From contig JAVBQL010000019.1 in the NCBI GenBank assembly GCA_031549085.1, forward strand, positions 17,252-81,251: a stretch of DNA of 64,000 nucleotides. Reading direction: 5' to 3'. The translations under genes and the position numbers were made by a program. Positions 33,302 to 42,498 of this stretch are shown piece after piece. The stretch comes from JAVBQL01 sp031549085 (GTDB lineage: Bacteria > Spirochaetota > GWE2-31-10 > MWDO01). How positions within the stretch are numbered: position 1 is the stretch's first letter; the number at the start of each line of letters is the position of its first letter. The notes beneath the pieces are model-generated. The model saw nothing but the letters and a program-made list of their open reading frames with translations. It made no database searches and was not told the DNA's origin.

Positions 33302-34291
33302 ATGCACTATTTTGCTGGAATTGATCTGGGTGGTACAAAAATATATACCATAATAATAGATGAGAGTGGAAAGATACTATCAAGAATAAAGGTAAAAATT
33401 GCTGGCAACATAAATCTAAATTTTATAGTTGATTCCATCGTAAAGACATATAAAGATGCAATTGCAGAGGCTAAAATCGATGAAAAAGATATTAAAGCAA
33501 TCGGAATGGCAGTTCCATCAGCAGTAAATATAGAGACACAAACATTAGTACACGCTCCAAATCTTGGCTGGAAAAATGTTCCATTATCAAAAATAGTTTA
33601 TGAAAAATTGAATAAACCAGTTTTTATGGATAATGATGCAAACATGGGTACCTATGGAGAGTATGCCCTAGGGGTTGCAAAGGGCTTGAAACATATATAT
33701 GGAATATTTGTCGGCACAGGCATTGGCGGCGGTTATATAATAAACGATGAGATAATAAGGGGAGACAATTTTACAACAGGGGAAATTGGACATACAATTG
33801 TAAAGATGGATGGCCCAAAGTGCAACTGCGGTAGAAAGGGGTGTCTTGAAGCAATTGCAAGCAAAGTTGGAATTGTTAAATATATAAGAAAAAGAGTAGA
33901 AAAAAAGAACGAAAAAACAATACTGGATCAGATTTCTCCAAACTGGTCAAAAAGTGTCGGCTCATCCTCTCTCTATAAAGCCCTCGCAAAGGGAGATAGA
34001 GTTGTTACAAAGGCACTGAACAGAAGTGGTAAAGCAATTGGTATAGCCTCTGCAAACATAGTTAACCTAATTGGTGTTGAGGGAATTATACTTGGCGGCG
34101 GTGTTATTGAGGAGCTTGGGGACTTTTTAGTTCCTATAATAAGAAAAAACCTTATGGAGTATTCTATGGCAAATGGAGCTGATAAGATAAAACTCTTGAT
34201 ATCAACATTAGGAGATGATGCTGTAGCCCTTGGCGTTGCATGGTTTGTATCATTAGAAAAAAACAAGAGCTATCTCTACAATGGTCAATAA
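33302..34291 (+). CDS. ROK family sugar kinase (probable glucokinase)
   Basis: 329 residues. The ATP-binding motif GIDLGGTKIYTIII is at the N-terminus, DNDANMGTYGEYALG is the sugar/catalytic Asp region, FVGTGIGGGYIIN is the phosphate loop, and the ROK zinc site is GHTIVKMDGPKCNCGRKGCLEAI (His plus three Cys). ROK members include glucokinases and repressors; there is no N-terminal helix-turn-helix, so it is a kinase. It supplies glucose-6-phosphate to Pgi. Single gene with its own promoter. Confidence 0.9.
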   Translation: MHYFAGIDLGGTKIYTIIIDESGKILSRIKVKIAGNINLNFIVDSIVKTYKDAIAEAKIDEKDIKAIGMAVPSAVNIETQTLVHAPNLGWKNVPLSKIVYEKLNKPVFMDNDANMGTYGEYALGVAKGLKHIYGIFVGTGIGGGYIINDEIIRGDNFTTGEIGHTIVKMDGPKCNCGRKGCLEAIASKVGIVKYIRKRVEKKNEKTILDQISPNWSKSVGSSSLYKALAKGDRVVTKALNRSGKAIGIASANIVNLIGVEGIILGGGVIEELGDFLVPIIRKNLMEYSMANGADKIKLLISTLGDDAVALGVAWFVSLEKNKSYLYNGQ

Positions 34292-34344
34292 AATTTAAGA
34301 AAAGGTTTAAAATTAAGATATAAAATTAATTTTAGGAAAAAGTT

Positions 34345-34701
34345 ATGGGTAAAATATTAGTAGCGGATGATAATGAAGTTAACAGAAAGATGCTTGAGAT
34401 AGTTCTAAAAAAAAACGGTTATGAGTGCAATACAGCATCAAACGGAAAAGAGGTTCTTGAAATAGCAGAGAGAGAGGAGATATCACTAATATTTATGGAT
34501 TGCCAAATGCCTGAAATGAATGGTTATCAGGCCACATTCGAACTTAGAAGACGTGGAGAGACTATGCCAATCATTGCTGTTACGGGTAACTCTGACGATG
34601 AAGACAGAGAGGCTGCAATCAAAGCAGGTATGAATGACTACCTAATCAAACCCTATAAAAAAGAGGACATAGAACAAATACTAAAGAGATGGTTAAAATA
34701 A
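34345..34701 (+). CDS. single-domain response regulator (CheY-like receiver)
   Basis: 118 residues, receiver domain only. The acidic pocket is DD 8-9, the phospho-acceptor is Asp 52 in IFMDCQMPEMNG, with the conserved Thr 80 (IIAVTGNS) and Lys 102 (LIKPYKKEDI). The QMPEMNGYQA form is that of receivers from hybrid histidine kinases. It is followed after 23 bases by an Hpt protein, so the two are probably phosphorelay partners; the kinase is not in this window. Confidence 0.92.
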   Translation: MGKILVADDNEVNRKMLEIVLKKNGYECNTASNGKEVLEIAEREEISLIFMDCQMPEMNGYQATFELRRRGETMPIIAVTGNSDDEDREAAIKAGMNDYLIKPYKKEDIEQILKRWLK

Positions 34702-34724
34702 ATTAAATTAGAAGAGGATACTAT

Positions 34725-35066
34725 ATGGCTGATGACATATTTAACTATGAGCTAATGTTAGAAAATTATATGGGAGAGAAAGAACTTGTAATAGATGTGC
34801 TTGGAGTCTATAAAAATAAGGTTGAAAAACAGCTTGAAAAAATTGAGCAGGCCATAACTGATAAAAATGTAGATGTGCTGAAATTTGAGTCACACTCAAT
34901 AAAGGGTGGATCTTACAATGTAACTGCAAAAAAAATGGGCGATATTGCTTTAAAAATGGAGAGTGACTGCAAGACAAATAACCTTACAAATATGGAATCA
35001 TATTTTAAAGACCTGAAAGAAGAATTTGAAAAATTTACAGAAGCAATAGACTACCTACTAAAATAA
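34725..35066 (+). CDS. histidine phosphotransfer (Hpt) protein
   Basis: 113 residues, all helical. The phospho-accepting His 57 is in FESHSIKGGSYNVTAKKMG, the Hpt consensus (HxxKG), followed by IALKMESDCK. It shuttles phosphate between receivers. The pair with the preceding CheY-like protein suggests these are detached pieces of a hybrid-kinase relay. The stop is immediately followed by the GTG start of the radical SAM gene. Confidence 0.9.
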   Translation: MADDIFNYELMLENYMGEKELVIDVLGVYKNKVEKQLEKIEQAITDKNVDVLKFESHSIKGGSYNVTAKKMGDIALKMESDCKTNNLTNMESYFKDLKEEFEKFTEAIDYLLK

Positions 35067-36743
35067 GTGCAAGAAAATAGTAACATAATATTCCTACCAT
35101 TATCAAACAAAAAATTATCCACTGTTGATGTACTTCTGGTAACAGGCGATCTCTATATAGATCACCCCTCCTTTGGCATAGCTATAATAGCACGCCTTCT
35201 TGAATCTTTGGGTTTGACAGTTTGTATAGTCTCAACCCCACCCTACTATGATAAAGAGTTTCTAAAAACAGTCCCAGATGTAAAACTATTTGTTGGTATA
35301 ACGGCTGGAAACCTCGACAGTATGGTTGCAAACTACTCAAGCCAGAGGGTAGAGCGAAAAGTAAACGAATATAATATTGATAATGAGGTTCATTTTCCAA
35401 ATGGTTTAAAAAAGAGGCCAGACCTTGCAACAATAGTCTACACAAGCTATTTTAAATCAAGGTATAAAGTGCCTATAATTTTGGGTGGGATAGAGGCTTC
35501 CCTTCGAAGATTTGTCCACTATGATTTTGTTACACAAAATTTGCGCCGCTCTATTTTGACAGACTCAAAAGCAGATTTGATTATCTATTCAATGGGTGAG
35601 AAGGCCCTAACTGAAACTGTAGATAGATTGAAAAGTGGCGAGAGTTTAATTGGTATAGATGGAACTGCTATAAAGATGAATGGAAAGAGCCTAGAAAATA
35701 TTGAGTCTATAAAGCTTCCATCATTCAAAGAGATTCAAAACGACAGAGAGCTGCTAATAAAAACGACCTCTATATTAGAAGAGAACTTCACATTTAAGAG
35801 TGATAAAATTTTGGCACAGGAGCAGAATGATAACAATTTTGTTGTTGTCTATCCCCCACAGAAACCCCTAACAACGGAGGAGCTTGATAGAGTCTATGCC
35901 CTACCGTTTAAAAAAGATTTTCCAGCCTATGTAGATAGAATCAAAGCCTTTGAGATGATAAAGAATTCAGTAACATCACATAGGGGCTGCTATGGTGGTT
36001 GCAGTTTTTGTGCAATTGGGCTCCATCAAGGGAAAATTATAACCTCAAGAAGCAAGAACTCAATAGTTGATGAAGTAAAAAAACTAACCAAGCAAAACTA
36101 TTTTAGAGGGACAGTCAGTGATATAGGTGGTCCAACAGCAAATATGTATGGCTCAAAATGTAAAACCCATGGCTGCAAAAAGGTAAGCTGTCTCTATCCA
36201 TCTATATGTGAAAACCTTATTCTTGATGAAAAGAGTTATATGGAGCTTCTAACAGAGGCTAAAAATATAGCAGGAGTAAAAAATCTATTTGTCTCATCAG
36301 GTATCAGGCACGACATAGCCCTTATTAAGAAGCTTGAGACAGAAAAAATTATCATAGAGCACACAAGCGGCAGATTAAAAATCGCCCCTGAACATATTGA
36401 TGAGAGGATTCTCTCTCTTATGAGAAAACCATCAAATAAGACTCTGATAGATTTTATCAATTTTTTTAACGATATCAAAAATAGAAATGGTCTCAATTTC
36501 TATATAGCTTCATATATAATCCTCTCATTCCCCGGAAGCAGTGACAACTCTGTAAAGAGGCTTGAGCAATTTCTTACGAAGTACAATATCAAAACCAAAC
36601 ACTATCAAGACTTTACCCCTACCCCCATGACCATGGCAACAGCAATGTTCTATGCAAAAAAAGATTTGAACAGTAATGATATAAAAGTTGTTGCTCCATC
36701 TGTAAGAAATAGAGAACGCAGAATACTAGAGAGAGAAGATTAA
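35067..36743 (+). CDS. YgiQ family (UPF0313) radical SAM protein
   Basis: 558 residues. A B12-binding-like N-terminal part (VDVLLVTGDLYIDHPSFGIA) is followed by the radical SAM cluster site SHRGCYGGCSFCAIGLHQG (CxxxCxxC) and the UPF0313-specific GTVSDIGGPTANMYG, plus a second Cys group (CKTHGCKKVSCLYPSIC). The function of the family is not established. The GTG start directly abuts the hpt stop; the first residues agree with family N-termini, so it is accepted although no ribosome site is evident. At the 3' end it overlaps the convergent DUF2752 gene by 18 bases. Confidence 0.92.
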   Translation: MQENSNIIFLPLSNKKLSTVDVLLVTGDLYIDHPSFGIAIIARLLESLGLTVCIVSTPPYYDKEFLKTVPDVKLFVGITAGNLDSMVANYSSQRVERKVNEYNIDNEVHFPNGLKKRPDLATIVYTSYFKSRYKVPIILGGIEASLRRFVHYDFVTQNLRRSILTDSKADLIIYSMGEKALTETVDRLKSGESLIGIDGTAIKMNGKSLENIESIKLPSFKEIQNDRELLIKTTSILEENFTFKSDKILAQEQNDNNFVVVYPPQKPLTTEELDRVYALPFKKDFPAYVDRIKAFEMIKNSVTSHRGCYGGCSFCAIGLHQGKIITSRSKNSIVDEVKKLTKQNYFRGTVSDIGGPTANMYGSKCKTHGCKKVSCLYPSICENLILDEKSYMELLTEAKNIAGVKNLFVSSGIRHDIALIKKLETEKIIIEHTSGRLKIAPEHIDERILSLMRKPSNKTLIDFINFFNDIKNRNGLNFYIASYIILSFPGSSDNSVKRLEQFLTKYNIKTKHYQDFTPTPMTMATAMFYAKKDLNSNDIKVVAPSVRNRERRILERED

Positions 36744-37181
36744 TTTAAATAGCCCATAAGCCTTCATTAAAAGGCTCTCATTAAAATAGTTTAATGGTTC
36801 ATTATATGGAAAATAGATAAACATTCTAATGATATATACAATAATTGTTACCACAAGCAGAGAAACCCATAAAATATTGTTTGAATATAGTTTTTGAAAG
36901 GTAGAAGAAAAATTTTTTAGAAATAATATTAAGACTATAACAAGAGGCAAAAGAAAGAGAGGATGATAAAAAAGTGCCTCTTTTAGTGAGTGGTGTATAA
37001 TAATGGCATACCAAGCTCTTGTCATCCCACACCCTGGGCATGGAAGCCCAAAAATAACTTTTGATAAACATAGAGTTATATTTAAATAACGAGAAATAAG
37101 AAGTAAAAATACCACTATTAAAAATAATAGTGGTATCAAAATTAATAATAGTGGTTTTTTAAAAGATAATTTATTAAGCAT
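36726..37181 (-). CDS. DUF2752 membrane protein
   Basis: 151 residues, about four hydrophobic segments. The DUF2752 signature FGLPCPGCGMTRAWYA (two Cys, then GMTRA) is at about residue 44. Role unknown. It lies downstream of three DUF4234 membrane proteins on the same strand and converges on the radical SAM gene, with an 18-base overlap of coding ends. Confidence 0.85.
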   Translation of the reverse strand: MLNKLSFKKPLLLILIPLLFLIVVFLLLISRYLNITLCLSKVIFGLPCPGCGMTRAWYAIIIHHSLKEALFYHPLFLLPLVIVLILFLKNFSSTFQKLYSNNILWVSLLVVTIIVYIIRMFIYFPYNEPLNYFNESLLMKAYGLFKLIFSL

Positions 37182-37197
37182 ATGGTTATCTTTAAAA

Positions 37198-37572
37198 TTA
37201 AATTTCTTTTTCCCAGACGTTGTTTAATTTAGACTGTAAAAGTACATTTGCAATTATGCCAGTTATCCCCATACTAACTGCAGAACATAAAATAAGTATT
37301 AGAAATAGAACACCATACTCCTCGCTGGATACAATGCCAGCCTTCTCCTCTACTTTTTTAAGAAGAACGCCATATTTGTAGTTCCAATATATCCAATATA
37401 TACCACAAGTAAACATACAAAGTAGAAGCTCCGCAAAGGGTGAAATTTTTGGATCGTCCAAATATTGCTTAACATCTTTAGATGTTACATATATCCAGTA
37501 TAAAAAATATATACCACAAGTGATAATAGTAAATATTATAACTAATGCTGGACTTCTTATAGTTCCTTTCAT
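37198..37572 (-). CDS. DUF4234 membrane protein, paralogue 1
   Basis: 124 residues from ATG 37572 (AAGGA about eight bases upstream; an earlier in-frame start at 37599 precedes that site). It is formed of two repeats of a short hydrophobic segment with the motif TCGIYFLYWIY / TCGIYWIYWNY and ends in a further segment plus KLNNVWEKE. All three tandem paralogues share MKGxxRxP at the start and the SKLNxIWEK end. Unknown function; the first and last copies fit DUF4234. Confidence 0.8.
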   Translation of the reverse strand: MKGTIRSPALVIIFTIITCGIYFLYWIYVTSKDVKQYLDDPKISPFAELLLCMFTCGIYWIYWNYKYGVLLKKVEEKAGIVSSEEYGVLFLILILCSAVSMGITGIIANVLLQSKLNNVWEKEI

Positions 37573-37635
37573 ACTCTCATTCCTTAATAAAAGATACAAA
37601 ATAGATAATCTTGTTTTTTAAAAAAAAACTAACTT

Positions 37636-38019
37636 TTAACTAATTAAACTATTTTTTTCCCAAATTTCATTTAATTTAGACTGAAAAAAGTAGACAGCAA
37701 CATAGGTTACTAGCCAATATGTAAACCATCCAACAACAGTAAGCAGCAAGTTCGCAATAGAAAAATCTTTTTCAAACTCTACCCCAATTTTCTCGCCCTC
37801 TTTTTGAATAATACCACTATAGTTATAATACCAATAAATCGTATATAAGCCACAAGTAATGATAATAAATACAATCTCCCTCATTGGAGAGATTGTAGGT
37901 TCATCCAAATAAGCTTTAATTTCTTTTGTAGTAGTATAAATCCAGTATAAATGATATATTCCAAATGTAACTAGACTAAGAACAACAATTCTTATCGGAT
38001 CTTTCACTTCACCTTTCAT
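37636..38019 (-). CDS. DUF4234 membrane protein, paralogue 2
   Basis: 127 residues. MKGEVKDPIRIVVLSLVTFG start, FGIYHLYWIYTTTKEIKAYL, TCGLYTIYWYYNYSGIIQKE and the end KLNEIWEKNSLIS. Closest to paralogue 3 (IQKEGEKxGVxFEKDFSI shared). Middle gene of the triplet; separate ribosome site. Confidence 0.8.
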   Translation of the reverse strand: MKGEVKDPIRIVVLSLVTFGIYHLYWIYTTTKEIKAYLDEPTISPMREIVFIIITCGLYTIYWYYNYSGIIQKEGEKIGVEFEKDFSIANLLLTVVGWFTYWLVTYVAVYFFQSKLNEIWEKNSLIS

Positions 38020-38059
38020 TTATACAATATTCCTTATTAACAATAACAAAATATATGAA

Positions 38060-38431
38060 CTAAACTTTTTCCCAAATAGCATTCAATTTAGATTGGAAAA
38101 TAAAAAGAGCTGCATATAAAGCTATTCCACATGTGAAATATGCAGCAACAACAAGGATCAAAATAGTAATAGAAAAATCCTTCTCAAAGCCTACACCAAC
38201 CTTTTCTCCCTCTTTTTGTATAACACTGCTATACTTGTAATACCAGTAGATGATATAGAGTCCAAAGGTAACAATAGAGAATACAAGTTCTCTTGTCGGC
38301 GAAATTTCCGAATCGTTCAAATAGTTCTTAATTTCTTTTGTGGTAACATAAATCCAGTAGAAATAATATATTCCACATGTAATAATACTGAAAAGGATAA
38401 CCGTTATCGGATTTCTCGTAGTTCCTTTCAT
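38060..38431 (-). CDS. DUF4234 membrane protein, paralogue 3
   Basis: 123 residues from ATG 38431, which has AAGGAG eleven bases upstream (an in-frame GTG at 38443 overlaps that site and is rejected). Same repeat layout: TCGIYYFYWIYVTTKEIKNYL, FGLYIIYWYYKYSSVIQKE, end KLNAIWEKV. Probable first gene of the DUF4234-DUF2752 cluster. Confidence 0.8.
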   Translation of the reverse strand: MKGTTRNPITVILFSIITCGIYYFYWIYVTTKEIKNYLNDSEISPTRELVFSIVTFGLYIIYWYYKYSSVIQKEGEKVGVGFEKDFSITILILVVAAYFTCGIALYAALFIFQSKLNAIWEKV

Positions 38432-38639
38432 TTTATATAACACTCCTTAATAAAAAAATATTTTATATTATAAAAAAAATCAATATAAACATCAACAATA
38501 ATTTATTTACCAAAAATAAATTTGCAAAATTAATCATATTTTGGTATCCTATCTCTAAAATTTATATACTAAAATAGTCATTTCACATAGAAGTATTTGA
38601 AAATAGAATTTTTTTAATTAAAAAATTTAAGGAGTCCTT

Positions 38640-39401
38640 ATGGGTAAAATTATAGCAATAGCCAATCAAAAGGGGGGAGTTGGAAAGACCACAACTGCAA
38701 TAAATCTCTCTGCAGCTATTGCAACAGCTAACAAACGTGTGCTGGTTGTCGACTTTGATCAGCAGGGAAATGCAACATCAGGCTTTGGGCTCTCTCTGGA
38801 CTCTGATAAGACTATCTATGAAGTTATTATGGGACACATAGATATAGGCGAAGCAATAGTAAAGAGTGTGGCAGCAAACTGTGACATTGTGCCTGCAAAT
38901 ATAAACCTAGCTGGTGCCGCAGTTGAACTTGTGAATATGAAAGATAGAGAGTTCTTTCTAAAAAATGCACTCCACTCAATAAAGAGTGATTATGACTATA
39001 TATTTATAGATTGCCCTCCATCACTTGGAATGCTAACCATCAATGGACTTGCTGCGTGTGATACCGTTCTTATTCCTCTGCAAACAGAATTTTTTGCACT
39101 GCTTGGAATATCCCAGCTTGTTGACACAATAAATTTAATAAAGCAGAGTATAAACCCAAATATCTCAATCGAGGGTGTAATACTCACAATGCTTGACAAG
39201 AGAACCCATCTAACTGATGATGTAATAAAAAACACAATCCGCCACTTTGGCAACAAAGTATACAAAACTATGATACCAAGAAATATCAAGGTTGCAGAGT
39301 CTCCCTCTTTTGGTGTGCCTGTCCTTCTTCATGACAAAAATTGTATTGGTTCAAAGGCATATATCGAGCTTGCCAAGGAGCTTATAGATGGCGAAAAGTA
39401 G
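38640..39401 (+). CDS. parA: chromosome partitioning ATPase ParA/Soj
   Basis: 253 residues, the short Soj form without an N-terminal DNA-binding domain. Deviant Walker A ANQKGGVGKTTTAINLS, then VLVVDFDQQGNATSGFG and YIFIDCPPSLGMLTING. It works with ParB to segregate replicated origins. The end overlaps parB by 14 bases. The chromosomal rather than plasmid type is supported by the housekeeping surroundings. Confidence 0.94.
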   Translation: MGKIIAIANQKGGVGKTTTAINLSAAIATANKRVLVVDFDQQGNATSGFGLSLDSDKTIYEVIMGHIDIGEAIVKSVAANCDIVPANINLAGAAVELVNMKDREFFLKNALHSIKSDYDYIFIDCPPSLGMLTINGLAACDTVLIPLQTEFFALLGISQLVDTINLIKQSINPNISIEGVILTMLDKRTHLTDDVIKNTIRHFGNKVYKTMIPRNIKVAESPSFGVPVLLHDKNCIGSKAYIELAKELIDGEK

Positions 39402-40290
39402 AGGTGGTTTGGGTGGAATGGGGCTTGATGCCCTTCTTAAAGTAAATGTCCAAAATGATAATACAATAAAATCGGAGGACTCCTCTCCCGAAAATGTTCT
39501 GGCTGGATTTGTTGAGCTTCCTATTGATAAGATTGTCCCAAACAATAATCAGCCAAGAAAATATTTTGATGATGAGGCAATAGAGAACCTCTCTATATCA
39601 ATAAAAAACTTTGGCGTGATACAGCCAATAACTGTTGTAAAGAAAGATAGCAAGTATGAAATTATTGCTGGAGAGAGAAGATATAGAGCCTCAATAAAGG
39701 CTGGACTTGAGAAGATCCCAGTAATAATAAAAGATCTCTCACAAAAAGAGCAGCTTGAGATCTCACTTGTGGAGAACATTCAGAGAGAGGATCTAAATCC
39801 TATTGAAGAGGCTTTGGCCTATATGAGTCTGATTGATGCCTACAACCTGACTCATGAAGAGATCTCAAAGAGAGTTGGAAAGAGCAGAACTGCAATAACC
39901 AACACAATAAGATTGTTAAACCTTGAACCGCAAATTCAAAAATGGATAACAGATGGGCTTCTGCCTCCGGGCCATGCAAGAGTTATACTCTCAGTAGAGG
40001 ATAAGGGAGAGCATCTAAAATTTGCTGACTATATAATAAAAAACAATCTCTCTGTTAGAGAGGCTGAAGCACTCTCAAAAAAGTGGTCTACAGATAGAGA
40101 TATAGGCAATAGCAAGAAGCCAACAAAACAGGCTATGAGAGAGATTGAAATTCAAGACGCAGAGGATAGAATTGCTAAAAAGCTTCAAACAAAAGTCAAG
40201 ATAAGCGGAACATCAATTAAGGGGAAGATAACAATCGACTACTTTACTCAAGAGGATTTGGAGCGAATTTTAGAACTTTGGGAAATATAA
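39388..40290 (+). CDS. parB: chromosome partitioning protein ParB/Spo0J
   Basis: 300 residues. N-terminal CTPase/ParB box: QPRKYFDDEAIENLSISI, then AGERRYRASIKAGLEKIPVI and LVENIQREDLNPIEEALAY. A helix-turn-helix follows (LTHEEISKRVGKSRTAITNT) and a C-terminal dimer domain ending LERILELWEI. It binds parS sites and loads condensin. No parS-like palindrome was found by eye within this window. Confidence 0.94.
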   Translation: MAKSRGGLGGMGLDALLKVNVQNDNTIKSEDSSPENVLAGFVELPIDKIVPNNNQPRKYFDDEAIENLSISIKNFGVIQPITVVKKDSKYEIIAGERRYRASIKAGLEKIPVIIKDLSQKEQLEISLVENIQREDLNPIEEALAYMSLIDAYNLTHEEISKRVGKSRTAITNTIRLLNLEPQIQKWITDGLLPPGHARVILSVEDKGEHLKFADYIIKNNLSVREAEALSKKWSTDRDIGNSKKPTKQAMREIEIQDAEDRIAKKLQTKVKISGTSIKGKITIDYFTQEDLERILELWEI

Positions 40291-40308
40291 AACTCTTTTT
40301 TAAAAAAA

Positions 40309-40851
40309 CTAAAGCGGTTCAAAGTTTTTTATATAGTGATATGATGCACCTGCATCTGCAACATTTTCTGGAACATACTCATCAAAAACAATTTTTGTTG
40401 GAAAACCATAAGTAGAATCATAGTCAATAATGAATGCTGTATAGTAGCAATCATTATTGGAGACTTTTTTACCATTATTTTTGTTATATCTATCAATTAT
40501 CTTCTCAAATATCTTATTAATCGTTTCAAAATTGGATATATCTGCTACATAGCCAGAACCAATAACATTTCCATTAAAATCTATCCACTCTGCAGAATCT
40601 ACTAATCCGTTTCTTACATATATTCTATAATGAGAAGAGAAGTCATCTGAACCAATTATATGATAATCAAACTTATAATCTTTTATATCATGATCTTGCC
40701 ATTTTTTCAAATTGGTATTATAAGCATCTTTGTCAAAATCAATATATCTCTCTTTATTAGTATATTTCTCTAAAAAATCACAGCTTAAGAAAATCATAAA
40801 AAACAGAATAAAAAATATAGTAATTTTTGCTATTTTAACTCTTTGAAACAT
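40309..40851 (-). CDS. DUF6174-like lipoprotein, paralogue 1
   Basis: 180 residues. Lipobox FMIFLSC. It shares with its six tandem paralogues the block IDFDKDAYNTNLKKWQDHDI-x-DYKFDY, a central FETINKIFEKIIDRYN helix, and the end YGFPTKIVFDEYVPE ... YIKNFEPL. The NLxKW-x5-YxFxY block is the hallmark of DUF6174. Probably a surface or periplasmic beta-rich lipoprotein. Last of five co-directional genes spaced about 12 bases apart (operon 43053 to 40309). Confidence 0.75.
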   Translation of the reverse strand: MFQRVKIAKITIFFILFFMIFLSCDFLEKYTNKERYIDFDKDAYNTNLKKWQDHDIKDYKFDYHIIGSDDFSSHYRIYVRNGLVDSAEWIDFNGNVIGSGYVADISNFETINKIFEKIIDRYNKNNGKKVSNNDCYYTAFIIDYDSTYGFPTKIVFDEYVPENVADAGASYHYIKNFEPL

Positions 40852-40863
40852 TTGTTTGCTCTC

Positions 40864-41388
40864 CTAAAGTGGTTCAAAATTGCCCAAACTGTAATCAAAA
40901 GTGCCATCAACAGCTAAATTCTCTGGTACATACAAATCATATCCAATTGATGTTGGAAAACCATAAATTGGATCATACTCAACATTAATAGCTCTATAGT
41001 AGCAATCATCATTTGCTACCTTTATGCCATTATTTCTATTATAAGTATCAATTATCTCCTCAAATATATCATCTATTGTCTTTAAATCATAGTTGTCTTT
41101 GTTCATATCCCCACTAACATCACCACTATCACTGTTATCGATTTTATAGGCATAAGAATTAACATACCCATCTTTAACAACTATTTTGTAATCAAAGCCG
41201 ATAAACCCAAATCCACTATACTCAAATTTATAATTTTCTTGTTTTTGATCTTGCCACTTTTTTAAATTGGTGTCATAGACCTCTTTATCAAAATCAATAT
41301 ATCTCTCTTTATTAGTATATTTCTCTAAATAATCACAGCCAAAAAAGAGTATTAAAAATAACAATATTGAGATATTTTTTTTATTCAT
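40864..41388 (-). CDS. DUF6174-like lipoprotein, paralogue 2
   Basis: 174 residues. Lipobox LFFGC. DYLEKYTNKERYIDFDKEVY is nearly the same as in paralogue 1, showing a recent duplication, but the middle (residues 60-110) has diverged. Family helix LKTIDDIFEEIIDTYN; C-terminus YGFPTSIGYDLYVPENLA. Twelve bases upstream of paralogue 1. Confidence 0.75.
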   Translation of the reverse strand: MNKKNISILLFLILFFGCDYLEKYTNKERYIDFDKEVYDTNLKKWQDQKQENYKFEYSGFGFIGFDYKIVVKDGYVNSYAYKIDNSDSGDVSGDMNKDNYDLKTIDDIFEEIIDTYNRNNGIKVANDDCYYRAINVEYDPIYGFPTSIGYDLYVPENLAVDGTFDYSLGNFEPL

Positions 41389-41399
41389 CTTTCACTCTC

Positions 41400-41924
41400 C
41401 TAGAGGGATTTAAAGTTTTTTATATAGTGATATGATGAACCCACATCTGTTATATCCTCTGGAACATACATATCAAAAACAATTTTTGTTGGAAAACCAT
41501 ATGTGGAATCATACTCTATAGTAAAGGCTCTATAATAGTATGTATCACTAATATTAACTATTTTTCCCTTATTGCTGTTATACATCTCCATAATATAATC
41601 AAATAGCTCATTAATAGTTCTCAAACTGGAGATATCAATGTGGTCAGCACTAAGATCATTTCCATCAGAATCTATTTTATCTGCAGAGTCTACAACCCCA
41701 TTTTTAACATATACTCTATAATTTGAAGAGTATCCAACAGCTGATACGTGGTGGTCAAATTTATAATCGCCTATGTTATGACCCTTCCATATTTCTAGAT
41801 TACTGTTATAGGCATCTTTATCAAAATTAATAACTCTCTCTTTATTTGAATAACTACAGCCAAAGAAAAATATTAAAAACAAGAATATTAATATGGTTAT
41901 AATTTTAGTCACTCTTTTTATCAA
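41400..41924 (-). CDS. DUF6174-like lipoprotein, paralogue 3
   Basis: 174 residues from TTG 41924. Lipobox LIFFFGC. INFDKDAYNSNLEIWKGHNI-GDYKFDH, helix LRTINELFDYIMEMYN and ending YIKNFKSL. The start is uncertain: TTG 41945 (in-frame, no ribosome site), TTG 41924 (AAGGAG only one base away, but giving a good MIKR signal start) and GTG 41912 (thirteen bases from it) are all possible. Closest to paralogue 1 in its C-terminal half (YGFPTKIVFDMYVPED). Confidence 0.7.
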   Translation of the reverse strand: MIKRVTKIITILIFLFLIFFFGCSYSNKERVINFDKDAYNSNLEIWKGHNIGDYKFDHHVSAVGYSSNYRVYVKNGVVDSADKIDSDGNDLSADHIDISSLRTINELFDYIMEMYNSNKGKIVNISDTYYYRAFTIEYDSTYGFPTKIVFDMYVPEDITDVGSSYHYIKNFKSL

Positions 41925-41931
41925 ACTCCTT

Positions 41932-42486
41932 CTAAAAAACCTCAAAGTTTTTTATATAAAATCGTGCCCCACCAGATCCACACCCATCTGTGCCATTAAA
42001 TCGATTTTCTGGAGGATAGTGATACTCACAGGAGAGCAACTCTGGAAAGCCATAGGTACTATTGTATGTTACATCTATTGCTGTGCAATATGAGTCTTCA
42101 TTTGGAATATAGGTTTCCCCATCTAAAGAGTTATAATCATTAATTATCTTATCAAATATCTCATCAATTGTCTTCAAATTGTAGCGATTACTATTAGAAT
42201 TCACTGTTACTGTTGTTTCTGTGCCAGAATTTGAGTAGCTGTATGACTCAATTACTCTATTTTTGACATTAATGTTATAGGCACTCTTATCCCAATCAGG
42301 ATATAAATTTTCATACCTAAATTTGTAGTCATCGATATTATGATCTTTCCACTTTTTTAAATTGTTATAATAGGCATCTTTATCAAAATCTATATTTATC
42401 ACCTCTGGCATATAGCCATCACAGCCAGCAAAGAGAAACAAGATTGAGATAGAAAATAGTATAAAAGCCCTGTTTTGATAGAACAT
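41932..42486 (-). CDS. DUF6174-like lipoprotein, paralogue 4
   Basis: 184 residues. Signal and lipobox FLFAGCDGYMPE, almost identical to paralogue 6. IDFDKDAYYNNLKKWKDHNIDDY, helix LKTIDEIFDKIINDYN, C-terminus YGFPELLSCEYHYPPE, then a Gly/Cys-rich tail. It differs from paralogues 1-3 in having PE-N-R and the Cys-containing end. Confidence 0.75.
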   Translation of the reverse strand: MFYQNRAFILFSISILFLFAGCDGYMPEVINIDFDKDAYYNNLKKWKDHNIDDYKFRYENLYPDWDKSAYNINVKNRVIESYSYSNSGTETTVTVNSNSNRYNLKTIDEIFDKIINDYNSLDGETYIPNEDSYCTAIDVTYNSTYGFPELLSCEYHYPPENRFNGTDGCGSGGARFYIKNFEVF

Positions 42487-42498
42487 CTTTTTACCTCA

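Noticed and set aside
38400..40300. parS site near parAB
   Set aside because: I looked for palindromes of the TGTTxCACGTGxAACA type around parAB and in the whole window and saw none.
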